From positions 558,001 to 622,000 of the forward strand of contig JAKSXM010000132.1 in the NCBI GenBank assembly GCA_022575985.1: a stretch of DNA of 64,000 nucleotides, given 5' to 3'. The position numbers were made by a program, and so were the translations under genes. Below, piece by piece: positions 31,196 through 43,373 of this stretch. The DNA comes from Anagrus nilaparvatae. Its lineage: Eukaryota > Arthropoda > Insecta > Hymenoptera > Mymaridae. A model generated the notes under the pieces. The model worked only from the letters and a program-made list of their open reading frames with translations. It did not search any database and had not been told where the DNA came from. The stretch's first letter is position 1; every line of letters starts with the position of its first letter.

Positions 31196-31599
31196 TTAAG
31201 AGTTCTGCCTGGACGCCATTTTATTTTTCAAATTTTTTATTTCTTTTTCTTTTTTTTATTAAATTAGAAATTTTTTATGCATCTTATCAGAGTTGTCCCG
31301 CATTCTTTATTCAATTTAGAAAAGTTTGGCATAAACACTTTTTTAATTTAATCAAAATTAAGGACATGATTTGGTGAGAAAAATTTTGAGTAAACTTTTT
31401 TCGACAATAAATTTTTCTCACCAAATCATGTCCTTAATTTTGATTAAATTAAAAAAGTGTTTATGCCAAACTTTTCTAAATTGAATAAAGAATGTGGGAC
31501 AACTCTGATAAGATGCAAAAAAAATTTCTAATTTAATAAAAAAACGAAAAAGAAATAAAAAATTTGAAAAACAAAATGGCGTCCAGGCAGAACTCTTAA
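31196..31599. repeat. About 400-bp fold-back element
   Basis: The arms run from TTAAGAGTTCTGCCTGGACG to the inverse CGTCCAGGCAGAACTCTTAA and match nearly throughout ('cataaacacttttttaattt' and its complement, 'ccaaatcatgtccttaattt' and its complement) around a loop near 31397. Both ends finish in TTAA, as a TTAA-targeting (piggyBac-like) element would; that is inference. A one-arm copy sits in LTV1 intron 2. Confidence 0.85.
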
Positions 31600-31784
31600 A
31601 AATCTTTAAATTTCAAAATGTGCTGCGCGAAAACACTTGTATTGCTATCATTGTCTGCTGCACGAGCAAAGGAAAAATATTTTCAAAAAAGATACCAGTA
31701 CCGACCGATTCATGTTACGGCTTCTCTGTAATGGCGGAAAGAGGATCCTTATAAATTATTACAATTTTTTTTCTGTTGAAACTA

Positions 31785-31926
31785 GTATATTATGACCCAT
31801 GGCCAAAAAAATAAATAAGAATGGCCCAGGGTCGTATACGATTTTTCTGCATCAGTGGCGAGAAAACACGTCTTTTCCGGACGCGCAGCGGCCGGGAAAT
31901 ACGTGCTTTCTGGCCGCTGACCAGCA
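31785..31926 (+). repeat. Dispersed repeat family A, best-preserved copy
   Basis: Nearly identical to 4199-4343, including 'gaatggcccagggtcgtata' and 'gcagcggccgggaaatacgt'. Confidence 0.8.
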
Positions 31927-33204
31927 AATTTTTTTTTTAAATTTCCTTTACGTTTCAAGTAATTTGCAATCACTTCAGTAAGAAAAAAAACTTCCGCAAG
32001 CAGCAAGTTGATTTTTTTTTCTTTTATGCATGATTCTTACAACCAGATAGGCAAATTTTTAAAGGTTTGCCTGCATGCAATAAAACATAAAATATTTAAA
32101 TAATTGAAAATTTTTTTGTGTAGGTTATATTCACATTTGATGAAAAAGTCAATGCTCTTAGAAGATTGAGTTCGTTATTATAAGTGATTTTCAAAAACAA
32201 ATTGTTAATAAATATTGTCGATTTGTAATGCACATTTAATAAAATACTTGATAGCTAAAAGTTATTCTCTGATTTTTATCATTAAATATCCATCGAACAA
32301 GTGACCTAAATTTGCTGTCAAAACGAAGATATTTCACTCCAAACTGATATATATTTTCTGAAGAATACAAAACTGAATTAAGATTTCTGCTAGCTCAATT
32401 TAGTTTCCAGGATTTAAAAAATTTTTTAAATTATATCTTTAAAAATAATATATTTTTATCCTACCCCGCAAAAATAAATAATGACCCAGATCACACGTAA
32501 ATTGCAATAAGGATGGCAAACTGCGATCTATGACATTCTTTTTATACAGCCGAGTGTAAAACATAATATTCTTCTTCGTCACTGGCTAGAAAACACGTAT
32601 TTTCTAATCGCACCACGGAAGGAAAAGAAATTAAACTTTTTGTTCTAATTCAAGAAAGAGAGCAACAAATTGATAAAAGGATTTATTTTTGATTGTAATT
32701 TTGAAAAAAAGTATTTTTTTCCGATTTCCGTGTATACCTGTAGTTCAACTTAGGCTTAGGTAGTGTGGAATCCCTCATATATTGATTATCAACATTTAAA
32801 GGAAAATTGATGTATAATGTTAATCAAGTTGTCATTTATTAGTCGAACTTTTTGAAGAATTTTATAAATTTTTGTTCAAAATTCTTCATTTAAATATCAA
32901 ATCTTAAGATTTGCATGGAGAAATTTTCTGTTTTCAGTAAAAATTTTCAACAAATACGTAGGTACTTTCCCTCCTCTAATATTTTACAATTTTCATTAAA
33001 AATGCAAGTAAATTTAAAATGTTCACCTTACAATAATGACCTCATCCTTCCTCAAACACAGAAATGTGTACATTTCCCTATACTATTCAAAATATGAGAA
33101 AATATTTCTTTTACTCCTGCAGTCTACTATTAATTATAAAGAATTTATGAATAAAAATAAATTTTTCAAAAAACTTATATTGTAGGTATTCAAAGTAAAC
33201 AATA
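31927..33204. other. Intergenic with a degraded family A copy
   Basis: No gene is recognised. 32461-32615 is a degraded family A copy ('atgacccagatcaca', 'aactgcgatctatgacattc', 'ctagaaaacacgtattttct'). Confidence 0.5.
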
Positions 33205-33596
33205 CACTGTAAAAAGTTAGTAACTTTCTTAAATTTACAAAAAAAATAACATTTTTTCGAAAAATTAGTAAATTTTCAAAAAATTTTATAAATATTCGAT
33301 AAAAATCGTAAATTTACTAAATTTAGTATATATTCTCGAAAAATTCGAGAATTCTCGATTTTTTTTGGGAACTTACAACTATTTTTTGAAAATTTTCGAA
33401 AAAAAATTGCAAATTATCAATTTTTCTTGCGAATTCACAAAAATAATCGAGAATACTCGAATTTTTTGTTAATATACTAAATTTAGTAATTCTACGATTT
33501 TTTTCGAATATACTTACAAATTTTTTCGAAAATTTACTAATTTTTCGAAAATGTTCTAATTTTTTTGTTCATATAAGAAAGTTACTTTTTACAGTG
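33205..33596. repeat. TA-flanked fold-back MITE, copy 2
   Basis: It begins CACTGTAAAAAG and ends 'gttactttttacagtg', flanked by TA on both sides. The palindromic interior repeats 'aatttactaaatttagtata' and its inverse. Same family as 15017-15350. Confidence 0.85.
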
Positions 33597-33908
33597 TAGT
33601 ATTGCCAATTTACTATGTTACCGATACATTGATCGTTAAAAATAGCAACAAATAATTAATAATTAAACAAAAACAATGCTTATAGAAACATTATAAGCCA
33701 TTCATTCCCTTAATCAAACTAAGAAGATAAAATTACGAGTTTAGAGACTTGAATTATACAGTCGTCTAAAGAAGAAAAATTTATCTAAATTAGGGGCACA
33801 AAATTCTGTTCTATATTAACGTTTAAAAAAAATACATTCATACACCCTCTCTCTTTTATATTCTCTAGAAATAAATTTTAAAAGCTCTCAATTTACTAAA
33901 CACTATTT

Positions 33909-33915
33909 TATAAAA
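33909..33915 (+). promoter_or_regulatory. Candidate TATA box of the myosin light chain gene
   Basis: TATAAAA lies 72 bp upstream of the start-codon exon. Muscle structural genes commonly have TATA promoters. No clear initiator is seen 25-30 bp downstream, so this is tentative. Confidence 0.35.
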
Positions 33916-33986
33916 CCAGAGTCACATTTCGAGTTTAAGCTCGGTTTAGTTAACATCGAGTTTATTAAGTACGATTTTTAGTTATA

Positions 33987-36184
33987 ATGGTTAGTTTTTA
34001 TTAATTAATTATTTTGGTGGTTTAATTTAATTAATTTTTTTTGTGCTTTTTAATTATATATTTTTTGGTTTCTTTTTGTAGGCTGATCTTGCGCCAAAGG
34101 ATGTTGAAAGTAAGTAAAAAAAAAAATTTTCAATTCAATTGATTATTGCAAAATTAAATAAAAAAATTACATAATTTTTTTAAAAAATAATTACGTTTTA
34201 ATAAATTTATTAAAAAATTGTTGCGTAATATTTTTGTTGTATCGCGGTTCCGTGTGAATTTAAAAATAGTTTTGAGATCTCTATATGGTAGACTATGTAA
34301 TTTGACCCACTACTATATTTGTATTTCCTAAAAATAAAGTAAAGCAAATTTTTATTTTTGCTAAAAATAAATTTTAAATTTTCAATGTTAAAAAAATTTT
34401 TTTTTTGTTAATTTAAAGGGGCAGAATTTGCTTTTTCAATTTATGATGCTGATGGTAGCAACGTAGTTGATTGTTTTGATCTTGGTAATGTATTACGTGC
34501 ATTAAATTGTAACCCAACTGAAGCAACAATAGAAAAATTAGGTGGAACAAAAAAACGTGGTGAAAAAACACTAACATTAGAAGAATTTTTACCAATTTTC
34601 AGTCAAGCTAAAAAAGATAAAGATCAAGGATGCTACGAAGATTTCATCGAATGTTTAAAATTATACGACAAACAAGAAAATGGTACGATGCTTGGAGTTG
34701 AATTGTCACATATGTTATTAACTTTGGGTATGTTAAATTCAATTTTTTTAATCACGTTTAATTTAAATAAAATTCAATAAAAAAATTTTTTTTCCTGTCT
34801 GAATTTAGGAGAAAAACTTACAGACCAAGAAGTAGAAATTGTTCTCAGAGATTGCATGGATCCTGAAGATGAAGATGGATTCATTCCTTACACTCGTAAG
34901 TCAATTTTATTTCGATAAATTATTTAATCAACAAAATTTAATTAGATTACTTTTTGAAATTTATTAAATTATTTATTTACTTGGACATTTTTTTTATGCA
35001 TGTTAGTTAAAAAAAAAAATTCTAGTAATTTTAGTCGAAAATTAGATAAAATTGTCTTTTTAGAAATGTTATTCGAATTATTGAATGTCTATAATATTTA
35101 AATGTTTCAAGTTACGTTTTTTTCTCCAAAAATATCTTTTTTTTTTGTTTTCCTATAAATTTAAAAATTTTACAGCATTTGTCAAGAAGTTTATGGCGTA
35201 GTTTCACTGATGTACCTTAAAAAAAATTAACAAAAAAAAAATAATTAAAATAAAAAAAAAATTATAAAAAGCAGTAAGTAAACCCTGTAGTAATATCCTA
35301 TAAAAATATTAATAAAAACTGCCTCTTGCCATACTAATTTTGTAAATGTTTATAACTGCTTTTTTGAATTAAAAAAAAACTAGGCTGAAAATGTATTTTA
35401 ATTTTAAGAATTATTTTATAAGTTTACTATATTTACTTTTTATTTTCTCTATTTATGTGCTTTTTGAATATACTGAAATTTAAAAATAGTATGTTTGCGC
35501 ATGGATATCGCGCTAGGTTATGAAGTACGGTGGAGGGGGTAATAGTGTTTTTTGGCAAAAGATTTTATTATTACCGATCTAAAATAGCGTGAATTTTTAA
35601 AATAATTTTAATAAATTCATAATTGGGAATTTTCCTTTAAAATATTTTCAATTTTACGCTAAAACACGAAACGGAAGAACGTTTTCCTCTTCCGGCTTGT
35701 AACTTGGCGCCAAAATGAAAGTTTTCTATCACGCATACCCAAACATACTATAAAATTCAAACTTTTGGATAACTACTCTACTTCCAAGTACGAACTTAAA
35801 AATTGTATAAAATCCAAATATTAAAATTTCAGTAAATTTAAAAAATAAATGTTACAAAAATTGCTTATTGTCTAATTAATCTTGTCTCTAGCAAAAAAAT
35901 GTTTCTTCAAGGAAAATAACGTGTTCTTTTTGCAGATAAAACTGGAAACAACTATACTTTTACTCTATATACAAAAACTATAAATAAAAAATATTAATTT
36001 TTTTCTATTTATATTGACTGTCACTGCTTTTTTTTAAAAGAATATATGAAATATTTATTTTTAAGCTTTATGTCTCGTCTTTGTTATAAAAAATTTTGAT
36101 AAAATTCTGTTTCTAATTCGATTTTTTCTTTGCTTTTTTACAGCTTTCCTCAAAAGATTATGTGAAAGAGCTGGTGGTGATTAA
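33987..36184 (+). CDS. Mlc1: Myosin alkali (essential) light chain
   Basis: This EF-hand-fold light chain binds the myosin heavy-chain neck in muscle. Exons: 33987-33989 (ATG alone), 34082-34109, 34419-34727, 34809-34895, then one of two last exons: 35176-35201 (ending PFVKKFMA, 150 residues) or 36144-36184 (ending [13 protein letters not shown], 155 residues). The body reads [20 protein letters not shown], then [40 protein letters not shown] and [15 protein letters not shown], diagnostic of insect alkali light chain. The EF-hand loops lack a full set of calcium ligands, as usual in this family. Both last exons accept the same phase-1 donor at 34895. A poly(A) signal lies at 36353. The neighbour on the opposite strand converges. 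Confidence 0.96.
35176..35201 (+). other. Mlc1: Alternative last coding exon A of Mlc1
   Basis: After a 'tttacag' acceptor, C/CA TTT GTC AAG AAG TTT ATG GCG TAG completes PFVKKFMA. It is equivalent to the FV-type ending of one Drosophila Mlc1 isoform. Several A/T-rich poly(A)-like hexamers follow within 150 bp. Confidence 0.85.
35487..35751. repeat. MITE-like inverted-repeat element between the Mlc1 last exons
   Basis: 'tagtatgtttgcg' on the left is the inverse of 'aaacatacta' plus the preceding 'cgcataccc' on the right. The element is TA-bounded and richer in G+C than its surroundings. It separates the two alternative exons. Confidence 0.5.
36144..36184 (+). other. Mlc1: Alternative last coding exon B of Mlc1
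   Basis: A 'tgcttttttacag' acceptor is followed by CT TTC CTC AAA AGA, completing [13 protein letters not shown] and a TAA. It is joined to the same donor as exon A, so the two endings are mutually exclusive. Confidence 0.85.
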
Positions 36185-36256
36185 ATCAAATTTAAATTAA
36201 AAACTGTCATCATAAAAATTTTCACCAAAAAAAATCATTTGTTTACCAAAAAAAAA

Positions 36257-36290
36257 ACACACACACACATAATAATAATAATAATAATAT
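36257..36290 (+). repeat. (AC)n plus (ATA)n microsatellite in the Mlc1 3' UTR
   Basis: About six AC units run directly into about seven ATA units. Confidence 0.85.
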
Positions 36291-36352
36291 TTTTACTATT
36301 GTAATTTAAATGTAATGGACTGTATTTTAAGTTAAACAAGACAAATTTTACA

Positions 36353-36358
36353 AATAAA
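36353..36358 (+). terminator. Mlc1: Poly(A) signal of Mlc1 (exon B form)
   Basis: AATAAA about 170 bases after the exon B stop. It lies under 100 bp from the stop codon of the convergent alpha-mannosidase gene. Confidence 0.6.
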
Positions 36359-36450
36359 AAAAAAGTCATTTAAAAATTGTACTTAATTTTTTTTTTATTA
36401 GAAAATTAATAAAAAAAATTTATTTTATTTCAAAAAAAAATTTTATTTAT

Positions 36451-39400
36451 TTACATCTTAACAACTGTAATTATAAATGTTCGGATTTCCATGGGTTTGA
36501 GCGTAACTATGATTGAATTTTTTGTTATTATTAATTTTTTGAATTTTGTAGTTTTTGGTTCATTTTGATTTATGGAGTTCCATTTTAGTCTTTCGATGTT
36601 TTCTATCAATTCGTTGCCACCAAGAACTGTTTCTTTTATCGAGTTAATGTCGTAGTTAATGAATAAATCCTAAATATGTAAAATTTGATTAGTATTTTCA
36701 ATTTTGATGAAAAATTGTTTTAGTTACCTTGATGTTAAGTTCAACAGTTTTTGAATATTTAGCTGATTCATTTTTTTCAAACAAATGCTCCAATCTCAGC
36801 AATATTTCGTTATTTTTCCAAGGCTCTAAAGTCAAAATCCTTACATTTTTAGGCAAATTTTTTATAAATCCAAATCCCTTCATCTCATATCTTTTATTCC
36901 AATTATTGAAGCTCTCATCTTTTAACGGACTTACGAAAACCCACGGTCTTAAAGACAATTCGTTAGATAAATTTTTATCAAATAAATTCAAATTATCATC
37001 ATTAATCCCTCCTCCAGTAACGTAATGTTTGCCTCTAATTACAATTCCTTTACCATAAGCAAATTCATTCAAAGCTTCGTCTACTCCAAACCCATCATCT
37101 TTTAAAATTCTTCGATGAAGCTAAAAAAAATTTAAAATTCAAAATCCCAGCTGAAAATTATTCGCAAAAAATCTTTAAAAAGTACCATTAATTCCAACTC
37201 TCCATTATTCAAACTAGTACCACCTTGTGCTCTATCAATAAATGTTGATAATTTTAGATTTTTCTGTTGATCATTAATTGTTAACTTTGTTGTTATTGGA
37301 TAATAATTACCAGACACCAATTCTTTTATTTCTAAATCCCATGTTTTTCTATAATTTAATTTACGTCTTAGCATTTCTTTTCCATTACTGTCAGTTAAAA
37401 ATTCCCCATTATTTATTAAGTTACTTTTATACTTTGTTATTATTTCTTTGCCTATTTTATCCCTATGAAATAATATATTTTTTAAAAATAGAATTCAGAT
37501 ACTATATATATATTTATACTTACTCAATTGGAACAGGTCCAACTAGCCAATCAAATTCAATATATAATTTATTTTTATACAATCTTATTACTTGACTCAC
37601 CCAGTCGTTTATTTTTTGATGTATTTCTTCAACCAATGAACCTACACATAGAAAAATTAATTTTAAAAAATTTCAATTTTAATTTTAGGATAGTTTTTAC
37701 CTTTGATAATTTTAACATCATATTCAGATTTTAAATTTTCTGGTAACTTTTTCTTAGGTCTAAAAATGTATGCACCAGACGACCTATTTAACGATTTACC
37801 ATTATTACCTTCAGCTGACTTGTAATAATGAAATGATTGGGTGAAATGAAGGTCGTTAATATTGGATTTAATGTTCAAACGATTATTTGAATTGACGTTG
37901 ATGTTGTACTGTTTTGATTTGATAAAATCGTTTTTATCGGTGCTGATTTTACTGTACTCAGAGTAATTGGTACTCTTTGATTCTATGAAATATGATTGGT
38001 ACCCAAGCGGAGGTATACTTTTTGCTTCGAACACTAATTCGACTGTAGCTAAACTTATTCTGCCTGGAATGTCTTGTATTGGATCGGAAATTGGTATGAT
38101 TTGTGAAATTAATTCTTGACCTGTGAAAAATTTTTAATTTTAAGTAATTGTTCAAAATTTTCAGTACAAAGGATTAAAATTATTTACCTGTACTGTCTCT
38201 GATGGAATAAGAATAATTTTGTACAGGCAATCTTACGTAAGTGTCTAATAATTGACTCGTTGGATTGTATATTGTTACGACGAATTTTTTGCTATTTTCT
38301 GTTGCTTCACATGAGCTGATATTTAATGAAGTGCACGATTCAAATTTTGCTGGATATTGAAATTTGTCCTTTGCTGCTATTTTGCTGGAATTAAGTTAGG
38401 AAAAGTATTTATTTTATTCTTCATTTTAAATTTTAAAAATAGGCAGGCAAAAGCTGCTCTTCCGCATACTGGCAAAAATGGCACTTGAAATTTTAAAAAG
38501 TCTCTATAGATATTTAATTTTTTTTAAAGATATGTGCACTACTAAAATTAATTCCTAAAAAAAAGTCTAATTGCAAAAATTCGTCAACAAAATTAACGAA
38601 ATTTAGATAAAAATTGTAAATATGCTAATTTTTATAAATTTACGAAATAATTAAATTTCTCGATTTTTTTTTAGTATTCGCGAATTCGCAGATTTTTACT
38701 CATTTCTGGGAAAAAAAATATTTGTACAATTTTTGGATGAATCACTTTTGACAGCGCAGATCTGGTACTTCGGTAATAAAAATCTTTGCAACAATAGAAA
38801 AATCACGTACAATATTGGATTGAGAAACTTTTACATTTCAATTTTTTTATATTTAATACAGGCACCAGCCATACTAATCACGACCAAAAATTAAATTTTT
38901 TTTACGAGGATAAAAATAGGTGGTATTTATGTTTTTTGGCCCGTCAAACACGAATCCGGGGTCCGTTTTGCGAATTTCGTGGTCAATTTTTTGTTATTAA
39001 CAAATTATTGGCCAATTTTGCAATAATTTGTTAATAACAAAAAATTCACCACGGAATTCGCAAAACAGACTCCGGATTCGTGTTTGGCGGGCCAAAAAAT
39101 ATCAATACCACGCTATAAAAAGTAACTTTTTTCTTTTCAACAAAATCGTATATTTACTAAATATAGTATATTAACAAAAAGTTCGAGTATTCTCAATTTT
39201 TTTTTGTGAATTCGCAAGAAAAATTGATAATTTACCATTTTTTTTCGAAAATTTACAAAAAATAGTTGTAAATTTCCGAAAAATAGTTGTGAATTTGCAA
39301 CTTTTTTTGTAAGATCACTAAAAAAATTGAGAATTCTCGAATTTTTCGATAATATACTAAATTTAGTAAATTTACGATTTTTATCGAATATTTACAAAAT

Positions 39401-41552
39401 TTTTTGAAAATTCACTAATTTTTCGAAAAAATTCTATTTTTTTTGTAAATCTAAGAAAGTTACTTTTTACAGTGCACCTATTTTTATCCTCGAAAAAAGA
39501 AATTAAATTTTTTAATTTTTGGGCGTGATTAGTATGGCTGGCACCTAGACTAATTCGGAAATAATCGGAAATTAAAATTTTCGCCGTTTGAATTTATATC
39601 GCTTCCCGAGTGATTAAAATTTGAAGATTCATTTTATTTTGGCTAAGCCTGCCTCGGCTTGTAAAATTGACCTTATAAATTATTTACTTAATAGCATTTG
39701 AAGCAATAATTTCTCCCAAGGAAAAGCTTTTTTCCAGCATCCTTGCATAATCTTTTGCAACATCATCCTTTTCTGTTCCAGTAACGGCATCATGATGTTG
39801 CATAACACCCATCGTTTCTCTAAAATAATCCAAATCTTCATTATTAAAATCCATGATTTGCGTTGATAACTGTTTTAATATCTAAAATAATAATTTAATC
39901 TTGCGTTAAAAATAAAAAAATCCGGTACTTTTTAATTTTAATTACCTGCAAAAAATTATTTCCAAATCTTTCATAATATTTAATAGTTGGCCTAGATGTA
40001 TAAAAACCAGTCCAAAATGAATGCATATCACTTGCGTATGGAAAGAAATCGTCATCCTTCGTATTCCAAGTTAAATTTTTCTCATTTACTGATTTTAAGT
40101 AACACGACGGCGTTGAGTAAAAAATGTTATATTGATTATCATCAGTGTCATTGTTTATGTATCTTAAAAATTAGTAAATTTTATCAATAAATTATGCCGA
40201 ATTTGCACAAAAATGGTAATTTTACTTAATCAATTTATCCATGTTGCTGAAAAACATTTCTGCATTTTGATAATTAAAATCTTCGCCCATGGTTAAAATG
40301 ATGTTATTTGTTCTGTAAGAACCCGATTGATAGTCAACATATTTCTTAAACAAGTCAATTTTTTTGTCTAAATTGTAATCAGGACTTTTAGGATCATCAA
40401 TAATTGGATCATCTGTACAAACGATATCAAAACAAAATCCTGGTGGTGGTGCATAATTATTGTACAATGTGATAGAAAATAAATCAGCTTTTTTGCCTGT
40501 GAAATTAAAAAAAATGTTTAAATTCTGAAAGTTAAACATATAGTGATTATATACCAAGGTTAGGGCTTCCATTCCAAATGAATTCTGGAGTTTTTTGTGA
40601 AAGTCGTGTTAGTTTATCTTGATAATCAAGACGACCTATAAATAATCCATCAAAGCCCATTTGCGCTAAAATAGACGCATGTTGTCGTGAATGGCCGAAT
40701 GGATCAATTTGCCAACCAATACGAGGCCGAGCGCATTCACCAAAAGTATCATTTAAACGTCTAAAATATTTTTTGAATATTTTTTTACAATGACTAATCA
40801 CTTATTATTTTTTGCAAAAAAAATTTTTTTCATACCTGAAGCCCCAAGTGTACTGATCTATAGTTGATTGATAGTGAGTTACTGCTTCATCAGTCATACT
40901 CCATCCACCGCCTATTATTTCAAGTCTACCTTCATGTATCAAATTTTTAAGAATGTTTTTCTTTTCGTCATTTGCAAGATTCCACCATTTCCACAAATAT
41001 GCAGTTTCAACATAAATAAATCTGAAATTTGAAAATTATATATGCCCAAATTTCATCGTTTTGCAAGCCGATTCGTTATTTAAATTAGAACCCAAAAAAT
41101 CAAAGTTTAAAACTTTATACCTTCTTGAGGAATCCTTTAAAAGTGATTCAATCACACTATCAATAATATATTGAACGCCCGCTAATTGGACCGAAGGTCG
41201 ACCTTGAAAATTAAATCAATAAAAATCAATTGAAACTCAACGATCTTTATAGTTAATTATAATAACTTACTTCCAAAATAATATTGATCAACTGTTTTTA
41301 ACCAACCTACATCATCGTGCGTATGCGGAACCAAATGAATGTTAAGCTTAGCCTCGTCAATTTTTGGACAACTCTAATTAAGAAAAAGTATAGTTTTTAC
41401 TTAAATTTCTTTTAAATACAAATTTAAATTACCTGATAACCACATTTAAAATCATTTTTTAATTTTGCATCAAATTCTAGTGATTTCGAATTTGCATATT
41501 CTAATAAACAAATTAAAATAATGAAATAAAACGGGCTCAATATTCTCATCAT
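36451..41552 (-). CDS. MAN2B1: Lysosomal alpha-mannosidase (GH38)
   Basis: This enzyme hydrolyses alpha-linked mannose during glycoprotein breakdown in the lysosome. Fourteen exons (5' to 3'): 41552-41433, 41373-41271, 41202-41121, 41021-40836, 40760-40555, 40496-40226, 40162-39946, 39881-39688, 38384-38188, 38120-37701, 37641-37524, 37462-37186, 37120-36728 and 36669-36451. Phases agree throughout and give 1000 residues, the family's usual length. A signal peptide covers residues 1-22. Zinc and active-site motifs are intact: PHTHDDVGW (His59, Asp61), [12 protein letters not shown] (probable nucleophile Asp183) and [10 protein letters not shown] (His425). The C-terminal segment ends [11 protein letters not shown]. 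The start is the first of two adjacent ATGs before the hydrophobic leader. The 1.3 kb intron 8 holds a nested set of MITEs. Confidence 0.96.
38861..39545. repeat. Nested fold-back elements in alpha-mannosidase intron 8
   Basis: The outer ends GGCACCAGCCATACTAATCA and the inverse at 39526-39545 enclose a second palindrome, centred near 39010, whose arms start 'ttttttggcccgtcaaacac' and end 'gtgtttggcgggccaaaaaa'. Next to it, still inside the outer element, lies a third element at 39111-39474. The host intron is otherwise short. Confidence 0.8.
39111..39474. repeat. Fold-back MITE, copy 3 (decayed ends)
   Basis: It ends 'gttactttttacagtg' like copies 1 and 2. The left end is mutated (CGCTATAAAAAGTAAC), and the interior shares 'tttactaaatatagtata'-type words. 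Confidence 0.75.
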
Positions 41553-43373
41553 GTTGCTTCCATTGATGTTCAACTGTACAGTGTATTTATAAGACTAAAA
41601 TAAAAATAAATTCTCCTTATTAAAAATAAAAAAAAAAAATCTTGGTATGTGACTGGTTTTTAAATATGAAACTTATAAATGGTCTTTCTGTTAATTTAAT
41701 GTAAGTATAAGCTAAAGAACAAAAATAAAATAATTCTGATTTATAGTGCATCATACAAAAGGACTACTGTAGCAGCACGCATATTGGAATTTATAAATAT
41801 TCATTTTCATTATAATTTTTATATAACATTTTTTATTTATGTCTTGACTTTTTTAAATTGTTGGTCGGTAAGTATATATGCAGACTAGTGTTGGAAATAG
41901 TGTTGGAAATAGTGTTGGAAAAAGTCCGGAAATTAAAAAATAAGTTCAGAATCTAAAAATTAAATTTTGTGCTTATATTTAATTAACATGTTATATTTTG
42001 ATGAATTTTAAATCGCTTTCTTCAAGAAATTTTTTCGGATTAAGTTTGCGAAACTCGTAAAATCGGAGATTTCCATTTACAAAAAAAAATTTTTTAAGAA
42101 ATTACAAATTTAACAGGAAAAATAGAGAAATAGGAAAATACGAAAATTCAAACATATTTTTCCACTTAGAAAGTAAGTATTTCCTTGGTATTTTCCGACA
42201 ATTGTTTAATTTTTGGCAAAAAAATACAATACCGATCAGATGTTCAAAAAAGTTAAGCACATTAAGTTTTATTTGTTTTCCGATTTTTCGACTATTTTCG
42301 AAAACAGCGGTCGGAATTTCCAGATCTGATTCTAATTCAGCAATTAATTATTTTGTATATTTTATAATTCTTAATATTTTTTAGCTTTATTTAGAGCGTT
42401 TACAAAATAAATTAAAAAGTATTTTTTATTTTTTTTTTCAATCGTCGAATTTTGAAACTCTGCTGATAAAAAAAGAAACTATATGAAAAAAATTTAACTT
42501 TTTTGGAAAAATTTAAACTTTCCATTTTCTTGAAAAATTGATACTGATAGCATAGGTATTCGAAACAAGCAGAAGTTTTATCTAAAAAATCTTACTATTA
42601 AATTGGCTTTTAAAACAAACCTGTAGAGAAAATCCTTAAAAGCGCCACCTGATAAATAGATCATTTTTTTTTCTTCGTTAAACTAATTTAAATTGTACTA
42701 ATTTTAATTGAAAAAGGAATTTATCAATAAATAAAATTGTTTTGTTGTATTGCCAGTTTTTTTAATGAAAAACATATAATCACATTGAATCACATTATAA
42801 TATGTAGATAATTATAAAACTTTTTTACTATTTTCCAACAAAAAAAATAGCAAAATATATATTATTTTTATATAATTCAGGCGTACACTGATACATGACA
42901 ATAATTCAAAAAATTAAATTTATTTTTCATGTATTAATATAACTAAAAAAAAATAATGAGTTTTCTAAAATTTTATGTTACAATGTAATTTTATTGTTTA
43001 ACTATATGAAAAAAAATTCTATATGAATATAAAAAACTTTTTTTATATCAAATTTCATTTTATGAAAAGTATATATTAATATCTTACAGCTACATTTTTT
43101 TATGAAAATTTGTAGTCTTTTTCTTTTAAGTAAGTAAGAAATAAATAAATAATTGTTTTAAACATTCAGCAAAATACAAAGGAAAAATTAATAACATTCA
43201 TGATCTTACAAATAATATTTAAACAGGTTTTTTTCCTGTAAAAAAAAAAATTAATTTAATTATAAATAAAAATTTTATCTAAATAACTTCTTATGGTTTT
43301 TTAAGTTTCAATCCGATGCGAAAGGAGAAAAATAATTATTATCATGGAATTATTATTTTACATTAATAAAATG
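41553..43373. other. Intergenic between alpha-mannosidase and TDRD3
   Basis: This holds the alpha-mannosidase promoter side and the TDRD3 3' side. A three-unit tandem of 'agtgttggaaat' lies at about 41886-41921. No gene, RNA or promoter motif can be supported. Confidence 0.5.
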
